From the NCBI RefSeq assembly GCF_002161215.1, contig NZ_NFMB01000003.1:426348-490347 (forward strand): 64,000 nucleotides of DNA, in the 5' to 3' direction. Made by a program: the position numbers and the translations under genes. The stretch is from Flavonifractor sp. An10. Its GTDB lineage: Bacteria > Bacillota > Clostridia > Oscillospirales > Oscillospiraceae. The notes under the pieces were generated by a model. The model had not been told where the DNA came from. It saw only the letters and a list, made by a program, of their open reading frames with translations, and did no database searches. Positions 25,855-32,334 of this stretch are shown piece by piece. Position 1 is the stretch's first letter. The number at the start of each line of letters is the position of its first letter.

Positions 25855-25871
25855 CTTAGTACATGCCGCCC
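25855..25871. repeat. Left attachment repeat of the integrative element
   Basis: CTTAGTACATGCCGCCC is identical to 38760-38776, where it contains the groEL stop and last codons. The match ends exactly at both edges. It lies 170 bases beyond the integrase gene end, as expected for an att site made by site-specific integration into the groEL 3' end. Confidence 0.85.
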
Positions 25872-25973
25872 TCGGGGAATTACGGCTTTCTATAAGAGAT
25901 AAGTAGAGAAAAGAAGGGATATGGGTTATATTCTATCATTTCTTTCCGATATTCTCTACCATAGTCTACATAT

Positions 25974-26007
25974 CTTACCCGCTGAAAATGGTAAGTTTTA
26001 TGGTAAG
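25974..26007. repeat. Candidate integrase arm-binding sites
   Basis: Two direct copies of ATGGTAAG (25988-25995 and 26000-26007) and an inverted CTTACC (25974-25979) lie between the attachment repeat and the integrase stop, the usual place for arm-type sites. Confidence 0.45.
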
Positions 26008-26040
26008 CAGTTGGATATTTTTTGCAGGAAGCAAAGACAC

Positions 26041-27198
26041 CTATAGATTGGAGACCGCCCTGCCAAATGCCTCTTGAACCGCATGAAAGTCAACATGCGT
26101 ATAGACATCTAATGTCACGCTGACATTGGAGTGGCCCATAAGGTATTGCAGGCTTTTCACATCGATCCCGGCTCGTTGCATATTGGTACAGAAGGTATGG
26201 CGCAGTACATGGGGAGTTACACGCGGAAAAGATTTTCCGTAGATCCGCTCCATCTTTTTCTGCATTCCCCGCATATAGTTTTCCAAGTGCATAGCAACCT
26301 TTGGCATTCCGGCTTTATCCAGGAAGAGGAAGCCGCTGTATCCATCCACCAGGAGTTCCACTGTTGGAGACTGCCGGTTTGCCACAACACGCTTTAACGC
26401 CATGTAGACCACATCACTCATAGGGATACACCGGACACCGCTGCTGGTCTTAGGCGATTTTACAAAGTAAGGCTTTTCCGCCGTCCGGCAGAGCTGGTGG
26501 TCAATAAAGATGAGCCGCTTTTTGAAGTCCACGTCTTTCTTGGTAAGGCCGTACAACTCACTGACCCGCAACCCGGTGCCCATCAGGATCACAATATCGT
26601 CATAGTAATTATCTTGTCCATTCTCCTGAATAAAACGGAGATAATTTTCCTGCTGTTGCTTGGTGAGAGCCGTTCTTTTCACCGCATCGTCCGGAATAAT
26701 ATCGGCCACCTTAAATTTGAACGGATTTTTGCGAATCATGTCATCATCGACAGCCATTTCGAAGGTGGGCCTTAGTACACTATGGTAGATAGAGATCGTG
26801 TTGCGCTTGCTTCCGGTATCATGCAGGTCAATGTAGAAACGTTTGGCATCGGACAACTTTACATTTCGCACCTTCATCTGTCCAAACTCAGATTCCTTAA
26901 TCCGGTTAATGACTGTTCCATAGGCCCGCTTCGTATTATGTCCAATGTCTCGCTTCAGACTCATATAGCGGTCTACCAAATCAGCGACTGAAATTTCACC
27001 CGCAGCATAGTCGATGCCATCGGCAAGGTCCCGTTGGATGGTGGCTTCCTTCTTCCGAAGATCTTCTAATGTCTTAGCGTAAATACATCGCACTTTTCCG
27101 TAACTATCTGTATAGCGATAATCATAGGTGCCATTTTTGCGTTGATTTTCACCTGTTTTCAGTACTCGGCCATTTCTATCTTTGCGCTTTCCCGCCAC
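26041..27198 (-). CDS. int: Tyrosine recombinase (integrase)
   Basis: A 385-residue Tn916-type integrase: N-terminal arm-binding domain (about 5-60), SAM-like core-binding domain (about 70-160) and catalytic domain. The active-site residues are visible: Arg in MGTGLRVSELYG (about 211), His-x-x-Arg in TPHVLRHTFC (330/333), His in LMGHSNVSV (356) and Tyr in LDVYTHVD (366). The GTG at 27198 lies 8 bases after AAAGGAG; an earlier GTG at 27207 overlaps that site. It is last in the minus-strand element operon next to the left attachment repeat and would integrate the element at groEL. Confidence 0.95.
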   Translation of the reverse strand: MAGKRKDRNGRVLKTGENQRKNGTYDYRYTDSYGKVRCIYAKTLEDLRKKEATIQRDLADGIDYAAGEISVADLVDRYMSLKRDIGHNTKRAYGTVINRIKESEFGQMKVRNVKLSDAKRFYIDLHDTGSKRNTISIYHSVLRPTFEMAVDDDMIRKNPFKFKVADIIPDDAVKRTALTKQQQENYLRFIQENGQDNYYDDIVILMGTGLRVSELYGLTKKDVDFKKRLIFIDHQLCRTAEKPYFVKSPKTSSGVRCIPMSDVVYMALKRVVANRQSPTVELLVDGYSGFLFLDKAGMPKVAMHLENYMRGMQKKMERIYGKSFPRVTPHVLRHTFCTNMQRAGIDVKSLQYLMGHSNVSVTLDVYTHVDFHAVQEAFGRAVSNL

Positions 27199-27275
27199 AA
27201 TGCACACTCCTTTCCGGAAAAGCGCCCGATATGTATGATATAGTTATCATAGCATATCTAGGCGCTTTTTGCCAT

Positions 27276-27476
27276 TCAAATGGAATATTCACTTTGGAGA
27301 TATGCCTCAAATGGTTTCCGTTTTATCAGGCGGCGATTTCCCACCCAAAGCACATATTTCTCGCACTCCTTGGTATCGGTTATCTGCCTCAGTTTGTTGA
27401 TGCCAATGTTATAGTAGGCAGCGGCTTCCTCCAAAGTAAGATTGGCTTTCTGCCAAATAGGAATTTCATGTGCCAT
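27276..27476 (-). CDS. xis: Excisionase-like small DNA-binding protein
   Basis: A 66-residue protein with LTLEEAAAYYNIGINKLRQI as a MerR-like winged HTH and VLWVGNRRLIKRKPFEAYL as the wing and C-terminal helix, closely matching Tn916 Xis-type proteins (about 67 residues). GAGGTGA precedes the ATG. It sits between the FtsK-like gene (10 bases away) and the integrase, as in many integrative elements, and would steer the integrase toward excision. Confidence 0.88.
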   Translation of the reverse strand: MAHEIPIWQKANLTLEEAAAYYNIGINKLRQITDTKECEKYVLWVGNRRLIKRKPFEAYLQSEYSI

Positions 27477-27486
27477 GGAAATCACC

Positions 27487-28797
27487 TCACAGCTGCTTTT
27501 CGTCCAGCAAGTAAGCCTGGAACACAGTACCATCCCCGGTGATGAAGCGGCCCCTTGCGTCCTTGGGTATCTGATCGGCGGCGCTGGTATTGTCCAGAAT
27601 GATTTGAGAGAGGACATTATCTGCCCTGCCGCACACCCGGAAATCCAGGTTGTTCTTGATTTGACCAGGAAGGATGTTAGCATCCGGGCGCTGCGTGGCG
27701 AGGATCAGGTGGATGCCAAAGGCCCGTCCCAGGCGGGATAGTGTCGCCAGCTTGTTTTCAATCTGGGCCAGCACTTCCTTACTTTCTTTGCTCCGGCCTG
27801 TTTTGTCCAGCATCTCTGCTACTTCGTCGCAGGCGAACACGATCCGATGGAGACTTTCTCCTGTGACCTCGTTATAGGTATCCAGATCTTTACACCCGGT
27901 TTCTGCCAGCCGTCCCTTGCGGTATTCCAACACCGTCACAAGCTGACCCAGGGTATAGAGCAAATCTTCCTCGGTGAAGCACATCCGGCATTTATTGCGC
28001 CAGACTTTGGGAAAGTCCACGCCGCCCTTGAAATCGGCTATGTAGACCTCCGCCCCCTTAAGAAGCGACTGCATAAGCAGCAGCTTTAGCAGCACACTTT
28101 TTCCGCTGCCCGTAGAGCCGCCCAGCAGGATATGGGGGATATTTGTGAGGTTGACCGTCACCGCCCCTGTGAGACTTTCTCCCAGCACCAGGACAAAACT
28201 TTCTGGGGACAGGTATTTGTCATTCCAGGGGAGCAGGGCCGGAAAATCACTTTTTGCCGGGACAGCATAGACACGAATGAGTTTTCGCCCCTCCGCCCAG
28301 GTCATCTTCGCTATGGTAATATCCAGCGCCGTTTCAATCCTGGCCCGTTTGTCCTCCCACTCGCCCAGCGGTATCCCGCAGGGGTCAAACTCCCAGATCG
28401 TCAGCCGGGGATTATTCCCGTCCTGCCGTTTGGCTATGAGGGCGGGGGCCTCCCCTGCATGGTTGACAAGGCCAACTTTCTGCAAACCCTCCTTTGCCGC
28501 TTTGCTGCCCTGGGGCGTTCCCAGGAACGCCAGGAAAGCCAGGAGGCCGCCCACAGCATAGAGGGGAATCAAAAGATTGATAGCCGCTTCCAGAACAGGG
28601 GAAAACATACCATAGGAATCCAGACTGAACAGGTATGCCCGAAACAGCCAGACCAGCGCAGCACCCACCAGATAGGCTCCCAGCAGCACGCCCTTGTAAG
28701 GAGTATGCGTTACCACCGCAAGCCCCGTTTTCATGCGTTGGAGTAGGCGGCGGTTCTCCGTCCGCTTGTGAATCGTGTCTTTATCACTTCTTGTCAT
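27487..28797 (-). CDS. FtsK/SpoIIIE-type DNA translocase (TcpA/Orf21-like)
   Basis: 436 residues. Two membrane segments near 35-60 and 75-95 are followed by a cytoplasmic FtsK motor. The motor shows Walker A LLGGSTGSGKSVLLK (about 228-242), Walker B IVFACDEVAEML, and HLILATQRPDANILPGQI with NLDFRVCGRADNVLSQIIL, the conserved end of the family. No gamma winged helix is seen. I chose the ATG at 28797, which overlaps the rep stop by 14 bases. In Tn916-like elements this protein is the coupling protein that brings DNA to a secretion channel; here it probably handles the DNA nicked by the adjacent Rep. Confidence 0.9.
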   Translation of the reverse strand: MTRSDKDTIHKRTENRRLLQRMKTGLAVVTHTPYKGVLLGAYLVGAALVWLFRAYLFSLDSYGMFSPVLEAAINLLIPLYAVGGLLAFLAFLGTPQGSKAAKEGLQKVGLVNHAGEAPALIAKRQDGNNPRLTIWEFDPCGIPLGEWEDKRARIETALDITIAKMTWAEGRKLIRVYAVPAKSDFPALLPWNDKYLSPESFVLVLGESLTGAVTVNLTNIPHILLGGSTGSGKSVLLKLLLMQSLLKGAEVYIADFKGGVDFPKVWRNKCRMCFTEEDLLYTLGQLVTVLEYRKGRLAETGCKDLDTYNEVTGESLHRIVFACDEVAEMLDKTGRSKESKEVLAQIENKLATLSRLGRAFGIHLILATQRPDANILPGQIKNNLDFRVCGRADNVLSQIILDNTSAADQIPKDARGRFITGDGTVFQAYLLDEKQL

Positions 28798-29746
28798 AGG
28801 GAAAGCCCCCTTTCTTGTGGATGATCGTGGAGCCGTCCGGGAGGTACTCCACCACAGTATGGATACGGCGGAGAAATGCCCGCCAGGTTTCCGGCCTCGC
28901 CTGCTGTTCCACCCAATATTGATTTTCCAGCGGCGAGTTAGATGTGATATATACTTTTGTGTAACAGGCCGTTTTGTCATTGTACCGGGCCGGGAGGGAC
29001 AGGGGATAAATGTCCAGATAGTTGAGCATATCTTCAATGGGAATTTGACTGCTGAACTCCTCGAATACAAGCACATCCTGCCCGTGGTAGCCGTCAAAGG
29101 AAATACCCCTTGTGGCCCGGTAGTTTGTCACCCGGTAAATACTCCTGGGGTCATGGGTGCTGTAAATGCTCCTTGTCTTGCCAGCACCGCTGGCACCGTA
29201 AAGATAGGACACCTGCAAGGGCCTATTCTCCACGGCGTACTTTTCCGCCATCAAGATCTGTCGGAGCAGGTCAATGTCACGGACACGAAAGGCCATGGCC
29301 GGATTATCGTCAATGATCTCCGTGGTAGTCAGGCCGTCCCGGATATTCTGGACAAGCCGGAACATCTCCGGGTGTTTCTCCGCCCGTTCCGGTGGAACCT
29401 CGCCCCACTCCTCGAATGTCCCAGGCACCGAGGTTTCCGCCTTGTCCGTATCCGTCCATCGGCCCTCCTTACGGATATATGCCCGGTTTTCCTGCACTGT
29501 TCCATATGCCTTTTCTATATGCGCTGTGGGAAAGCGGTTTTTGATGGTGGAGAAGCGCACAGGCGATGGAGCATAGAAAAACAAGTGCGTGTGATATGTC
29601 CCCGTTGACGCTGTTTCGTCGGCCATGCAGTAATAGTCCGGTGAAAACCGCTGTAAGATTTCCTTGATTGCGCTATGGTCTAACCCGGCCTCTGATGGAT
29701 TGTTGATGACCAGCGCCCATTTTCGGGATTGGCTGTTGCTGCCCAT
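28784..29746 (-). CDS. rep: CRESS-DNA-type Rep: HUH endonuclease plus superfamily 3 helicase
   Basis: The 320-residue protein has the two-domain plan of circovirus/geminivirus Rep. Nuclease motif I is WALVINNP (10-17), motif II HTHLFFY (52-58, two metal-binding His) and motif III YIRKEG (90-95, nicking Tyr and Lys). Helicase features are Walker A GASGAGKT (184-191), Walker B DVLVFEE (224-230), motif C VYITSN (265-270) and the Arg-finger region WRAFLRRI (288-295). AAGGGAGG lies 8 bases before the ATG. A stem-loop with a circovirus-like nonanucleotide lies 38 bases upstream. It probably nicks that origin for rolling-circle replication of the excised element. In mobilizable elements such proteins may also act as relaxases. 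Confidence 0.92.
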   Translation of the reverse strand: MGSNSQSRKWALVINNPSEAGLDHSAIKEILQRFSPDYYCMADETASTGTYHTHLFFYAPSPVRFSTIKNRFPTAHIEKAYGTVQENRAYIRKEGRWTDTDKAETSVPGTFEEWGEVPPERAEKHPEMFRLVQNIRDGLTTTEIIDDNPAMAFRVRDIDLLRQILMAEKYAVENRPLQVSYLYGASGAGKTRSIYSTHDPRSIYRVTNYRATRGISFDGYHGQDVLVFEEFSSQIPIEDMLNYLDIYPLSLPARYNDKTACYTKVYITSNSPLENQYWVEQQARPETWRAFLRRIHTVVEYLPDGSTIIHKKGGFPYDKK

Positions 29747-29764
29747 GTAAAGCCTCCCTTGTAT

Positions 29765-29813
29765 TGCTACATGCTACAAGTTTCCCATAAGGGGTAATAC
29801 TGACCCTTATGGG
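29765..29813 (-). promoter_or_regulatory. Rolling-circle origin: stem-loop with CAGTATTAC loop and tandem iterons
   Basis: On the minus strand (the rep sense strand) CCCATAAGGG pairs perfectly with CCCTTATGGG around the loop TCAGTATTAC. The loop contains CAGTATTAC, which fits the NANTATTAC nonanucleotide nicked by CRESS-virus Reps. Five bases after the stem come two tandem TGTAGCA heptamers, matching the circovirus plan of Rep-binding repeats beside the stem. The rep start codon is 18 bases after the second repeat. Confidence 0.82.
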
Positions 29814-29900
29814 AGGGCGGCGCTGGCGCTGCCGCCGGGGGCCATTCCCTTGAGGGGACTGTCCTAATCCCGGCTGGCCTCTCCAGCGCCGCCCAGGTCA

Positions 29901-30218
29901 TCAGGCTTTCGGATTCACCAGATGGATGTCCGCAGCCCTGGCCCCCACCTGGGGTTGGCCCTGGCTCCAATAGATGAATACCTCCAGACCGTCAAAGCGC
30001 ACTTCCACATAGCTGTCCGGGTTGTCCATACGCTTTTCACCGTCAATGCGTACATTGATTTTGTCCAGACCCTTGTCCGGCAGGGCCACCGTATAGCGGT
30101 AGCCGAGGACGGTATCCGTCCGCCTGTTGTTCTGGTACTCATAGGCCGGGGACACCTCCACCAGCCACAACTTGCTCCCCAGGCTCTTAGGGTCAATGAT
30201 AAGGTCAGTGATTTTCAT
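29901..30218 (-). CDS. Conserved integrative-element protein of unknown function
   Basis: A 105-residue soluble protein (MKITDLIIDPKSLGSKLWLV at its start), rich in beta strands, ending in DIHLVNPKA. CGGAGG stands 7 bases before the ATG. Its size and its place just ahead of rep and ftsK resemble the DUF961-type small proteins of Tn916-like elements, but I cannot confirm the family from sequence alone. It is the first gene after the terminator at 30359 and probably begins the replication/transfer operon. Confidence 0.65.
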   Translation of the reverse strand: MKITDLIIDPKSLGSKLWLVEVSPAYEYQNNRRTDTVLGYRYTVALPDKGLDKINVRIDGEKRMDNPDSYVEVRFDGLEVFIYWSQGQPQVGARAADIHLVNPKA

Positions 30219-30269
30219 AGCATTTCCTCCGTTATATTGTGGGCGGTGGCTGGCCTATCCGCCGCCCTG

Positions 30270-30305
30270 ATGATAAGGTCACAAGTCCTTGTGTGGCCCT
30301 ATCAT
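30270..30305. promoter_or_regulatory. Long imperfect palindrome upstream of the replication operon
   Basis: ATGATAAGGTCACAAG and CTTGTGTGGCCCTATCAT are near-complementary arms around TC, about 50 bases upstream of the 105-residue gene. A second GC-rich inverted repeat (30241-30267) follows. It may be the operator of the neighbouring XRE regulator. Confidence 0.45.
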
Positions 30306-30358
30306 ATCGCAAAAAATCCCTTGAAAATTTCACTGGTGAAATTCAGACAAAAAAATTT

Positions 30359-30391
30359 ACCGCCGTCCCACTTGCTGCCTGGGACGGCGGT
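30359..30391 (-). terminator. Terminator of the XRE regulator gene
   Basis: ACCGCCGTCCCA and TGGGACGGCGGT form a perfect 12-bp stem with a 9-base loop. On the minus strand AAATTTTTTTG follows. It separates the regulator from the replication operon. Confidence 0.85.
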
Positions 30392-30397
30392 TTTCTG

Positions 30398-30775
30398 TCA
30401 TTCTTCAAAATTACTCCCCAATAAGGGAAGTCCCTGTTCGGCCAATTCATAGTTTAGCAGGAATACACACCCGTTACGCCGCTTTAACGCCTTGTCGATC
30501 TCGTACAGTTCAGGCCATGCGAGATACCGCAGGTTGTCCCGTTCTGCCGTTGTCTTTCTAAGGCCAAGGGCTAACTGGTTAATGTCCTGTTCTGTCAGCC
30601 GTACTTTTCCACCTCGCAAAATCCGGCTCACTCTGGCCTCCGGCATACCGCTTGCGGTTGCCAGTTCCTTTTGTGTCATGCCGAGTTTTTGGAGGTCTGC
30701 CTGGATCTGCCTTGCCAGGGCAGATTGTTCGTTCCTTTTATAACCGGGGCTTTGCTTCGGCTTCCTGTAAGCCAA
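30398..30775 (-). CDS. XRE-family HTH regulator of the element
   Basis: A 125-residue protein. The N-terminal region is basic, a lambda-repressor-like HTH spans about 20-75 (LGMTQKELATASGMPEARVSRIL), and the C-terminal part (WPELYEIDKALKRRNGCVFL) has no known domain. It sits upstream of the replication/transfer operon with its own terminator and probably controls that operon, as such repressors do in integrative elements and phages. Confidence 0.82.
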   Translation of the reverse strand: MAYRKPKQSPGYKRNEQSALARQIQADLQKLGMTQKELATASGMPEARVSRILRGGKVRLTEQDINQLALGLRKTTAERDNLRYLAWPELYEIDKALKRRNGCVFLLNYELAEQGLPLLGSNFEE

Positions 30776-31430
30776 AGCGGTTTCCCCTGGTTATAAATTG
30801 CCTATGTGGGTCTATTGCCGGAGGTGGTCTGCTGATTGTTTGTGTTCAGCCTGCTATGGTGAAAGATAGAATATGCCATAGCTGCCACCTCCTCCCGTGA
30901 GACGCTGTTGGTGAATAACTATATTATCCACCTCCGGCGCAAAGCCCGTTCACGAAAGAAATTCATTGGCGCAGTTTTGGACTGCGCTGGGTCGTTGTTC
31001 CCGCAGGGTACCGGGTTGGCAAGTGCAGCAAACTTTTCCCGCCTGCATGTGGGATTGTTCAGGCGTTACCGCCCGCCTCGTGGTTTTTCATGCCGCCCAT
31101 AGGACGGCGTCCTCGTTGTGCCGTAAAAGCGGCGCTCTAATAAATAGGTCTTGCTGTTGTCGTTGTTCATTCACAGTTATGCCTTTAGACGTTGCCAAAG
31201 GTAGAATATCACAGAAGCTCCAAGAAATCAACCATATATTGATTTTAATAATCAAAATATCCTATATCTTGTGTTCTTCCCGATTCAACAACATAAAAGA
31301 TGATCTGTGCTGAACGCCATTGGTACGCCAACAGGTTCCTCATTTCTTGGGCTTCTATGCAGTTACTAATATCGACCACTTGAATGCACAATTAGAAATA
31401 GAAGGCTACCAAACATATTGCTTGGTAGCC
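30776..31430. other. Non-coding region between element backbone and cargo
   Basis: About 650 bases without a convincing gene; a 64-residue frame at 30908 lacks a ribosome site. It has a short hairpin GCGCAG...CTGCGC (about 30972-30990) and GC-rich inverted motifs to 31130, then turns abruptly A+T-rich near 31190. A transfer origin could lie here, but nothing proves it. Confidence 0.4.
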
Positions 31431-31628
31431 TTACTTAAATTCAATGATATCGTTTGGGGTGCAACCAATGATTTTACATAGCTTTTCAAGTGTAACCATG
31501 GTAATGTTTTTTCCCTTTTTCAGCGAATCCAAAGTTTTATTATCGATACCGCCCTTTAAAAGTTGGTATTGTGACACTTGCATTCGCTCCATGGTTTTCC
31601 ATAGCGGGCCATAATCAAAGATTGTCAT
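31431..31628 (-). CDS. Small XRE-type HTH regulator of the defence cargo
   Basis: A 65-residue single-domain Cro/C1 HTH (MTIFDYGPLWKTMERMQVSQ at its start, QYQLLKGGIDNKTLDSLKKGKN... as the recognition region, with IIGCTPNDIIEF as the last helix). GGGGTGGTG precedes the ATG. It is divergent from the SLOG-McrB-McrC operon, with an inverted repeat overlapping both promoters, so it is probably an autoregulated repressor of that operon. Confidence 0.82.
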   Translation of the reverse strand: MTIFDYGPLWKTMERMQVSQYQLLKGGIDNKTLDSLKKGKNITMVTLEKLCKIIGCTPNDIIEFK

Positions 31629-31661
31629 CACCACCCCGAGTTTCCATACAGCAATTATATT

Positions 31662-31695
31662 CAATGTTGCAGAAAACAAACATTGTGGGTATAAT
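31662..31695 (+). promoter_or_regulatory. Promoter and operator of the SLOG-McrB-McrC operon
   Basis: TTGCAG (31667-31672), 17 bases, TATAAT (31690-31695) is a strong sigma-A promoter. The palindrome CAATGTT-N10-AACATTG (31662-31685) covers the -35 box and also the divergent regulator's promoter region, a typical position for repressor binding. Confidence 0.7.
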
Positions 31696-31723
31696 CACAA
31701 TATACTAATAGGGGGATGGTGAG

Positions 31724-32185
31724 ATGCTTTGCTTTTTTATTGGTCACCGAAATGCAACCACTCAGCTGATGCCACGATTGGAATCGGCTATTAAAAAGCA
31801 CATATGTGACTACAATGTAACTGATTTTGTAGTAGGCCAATATGGTGCTTTCGATCGAATGGCAGCGCGTGCAGTAATAAATGCAAAGAAGATATACCCA
31901 GGAATTTCGCTGTCTATTTTACTCCCTTATCATCCGGCTGAACGCAAGGTTTATGCCCCTGAAGGATATGACAGCACTTTTTATCCCCCGGGCATGGAAA
32001 ATGTTCCACACCGGTTTGCAATTTCCAGAGCTAATAAGTATATGATAATGCATTGCGATTATTTAATGGCCTATGCGTGGCAACCGGGAAGCAATTCAAA
32101 ACATCTGGTAGAGTTTGCTCGACGACACAATATCATCACAACCCAACTCGCCAAAGAACAAGAACTACTGAATGCAAAGGCATAG
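31724..32185 (+). CDS. SLOG-like (YpsA/DUF1273-type) Rossmann-fold protein
   Basis: The 153-residue protein starts MLCFFIGHRNATTQLMPRLE and has VGQYGAFDRMAARAVINAKK, ILLPYHPAE and ISRANKYMIMHCDYLMAY. This is the arrangement of SLOG-superfamily proteins that bind or process nucleotides: a glycine-containing strand-loop, a GAFD phosphate loop, then a conserved acidic/aromatic end. It is the first gene of the cargo operon, 150 bases before the McrB-like gene. SLOG proteins recur in anti-phage systems as sensors or effectors of nucleotide signals. Its role with a McrBC-like pair is an inference. Confidence 0.7.
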   Translation: MLCFFIGHRNATTQLMPRLESAIKKHICDYNVTDFVVGQYGAFDRMAARAVINAKKIYPGISLSILLPYHPAERKVYAPEGYDSTFYPPGMENVPHRFAISRANKYMIMHCDYLMAYAWQPGSNSKHLVEFARRHNIITTQLAKEQELLNAKA

Positions 32186-32334
32186 ATAATTTGCTATCGT
32201 CATGTTATAATTATTTTTGGAAAATTGTACTACACCATGCTTTCCAATTTTGGGAAAGTATGTATCAGTGGACAATTCCCCACCATGGCGAATATGTCAT
32301 CGCTTTAAAAAAGTAAAATGAATGGAGGATAGCA

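Noticed and set aside
30908..31102. A 64-residue frame between the two XRE genes
   Set aside because: It has no ribosome site and is rich in Arg/Ser/Phe without recognisable structure; the region is better treated as non-coding.
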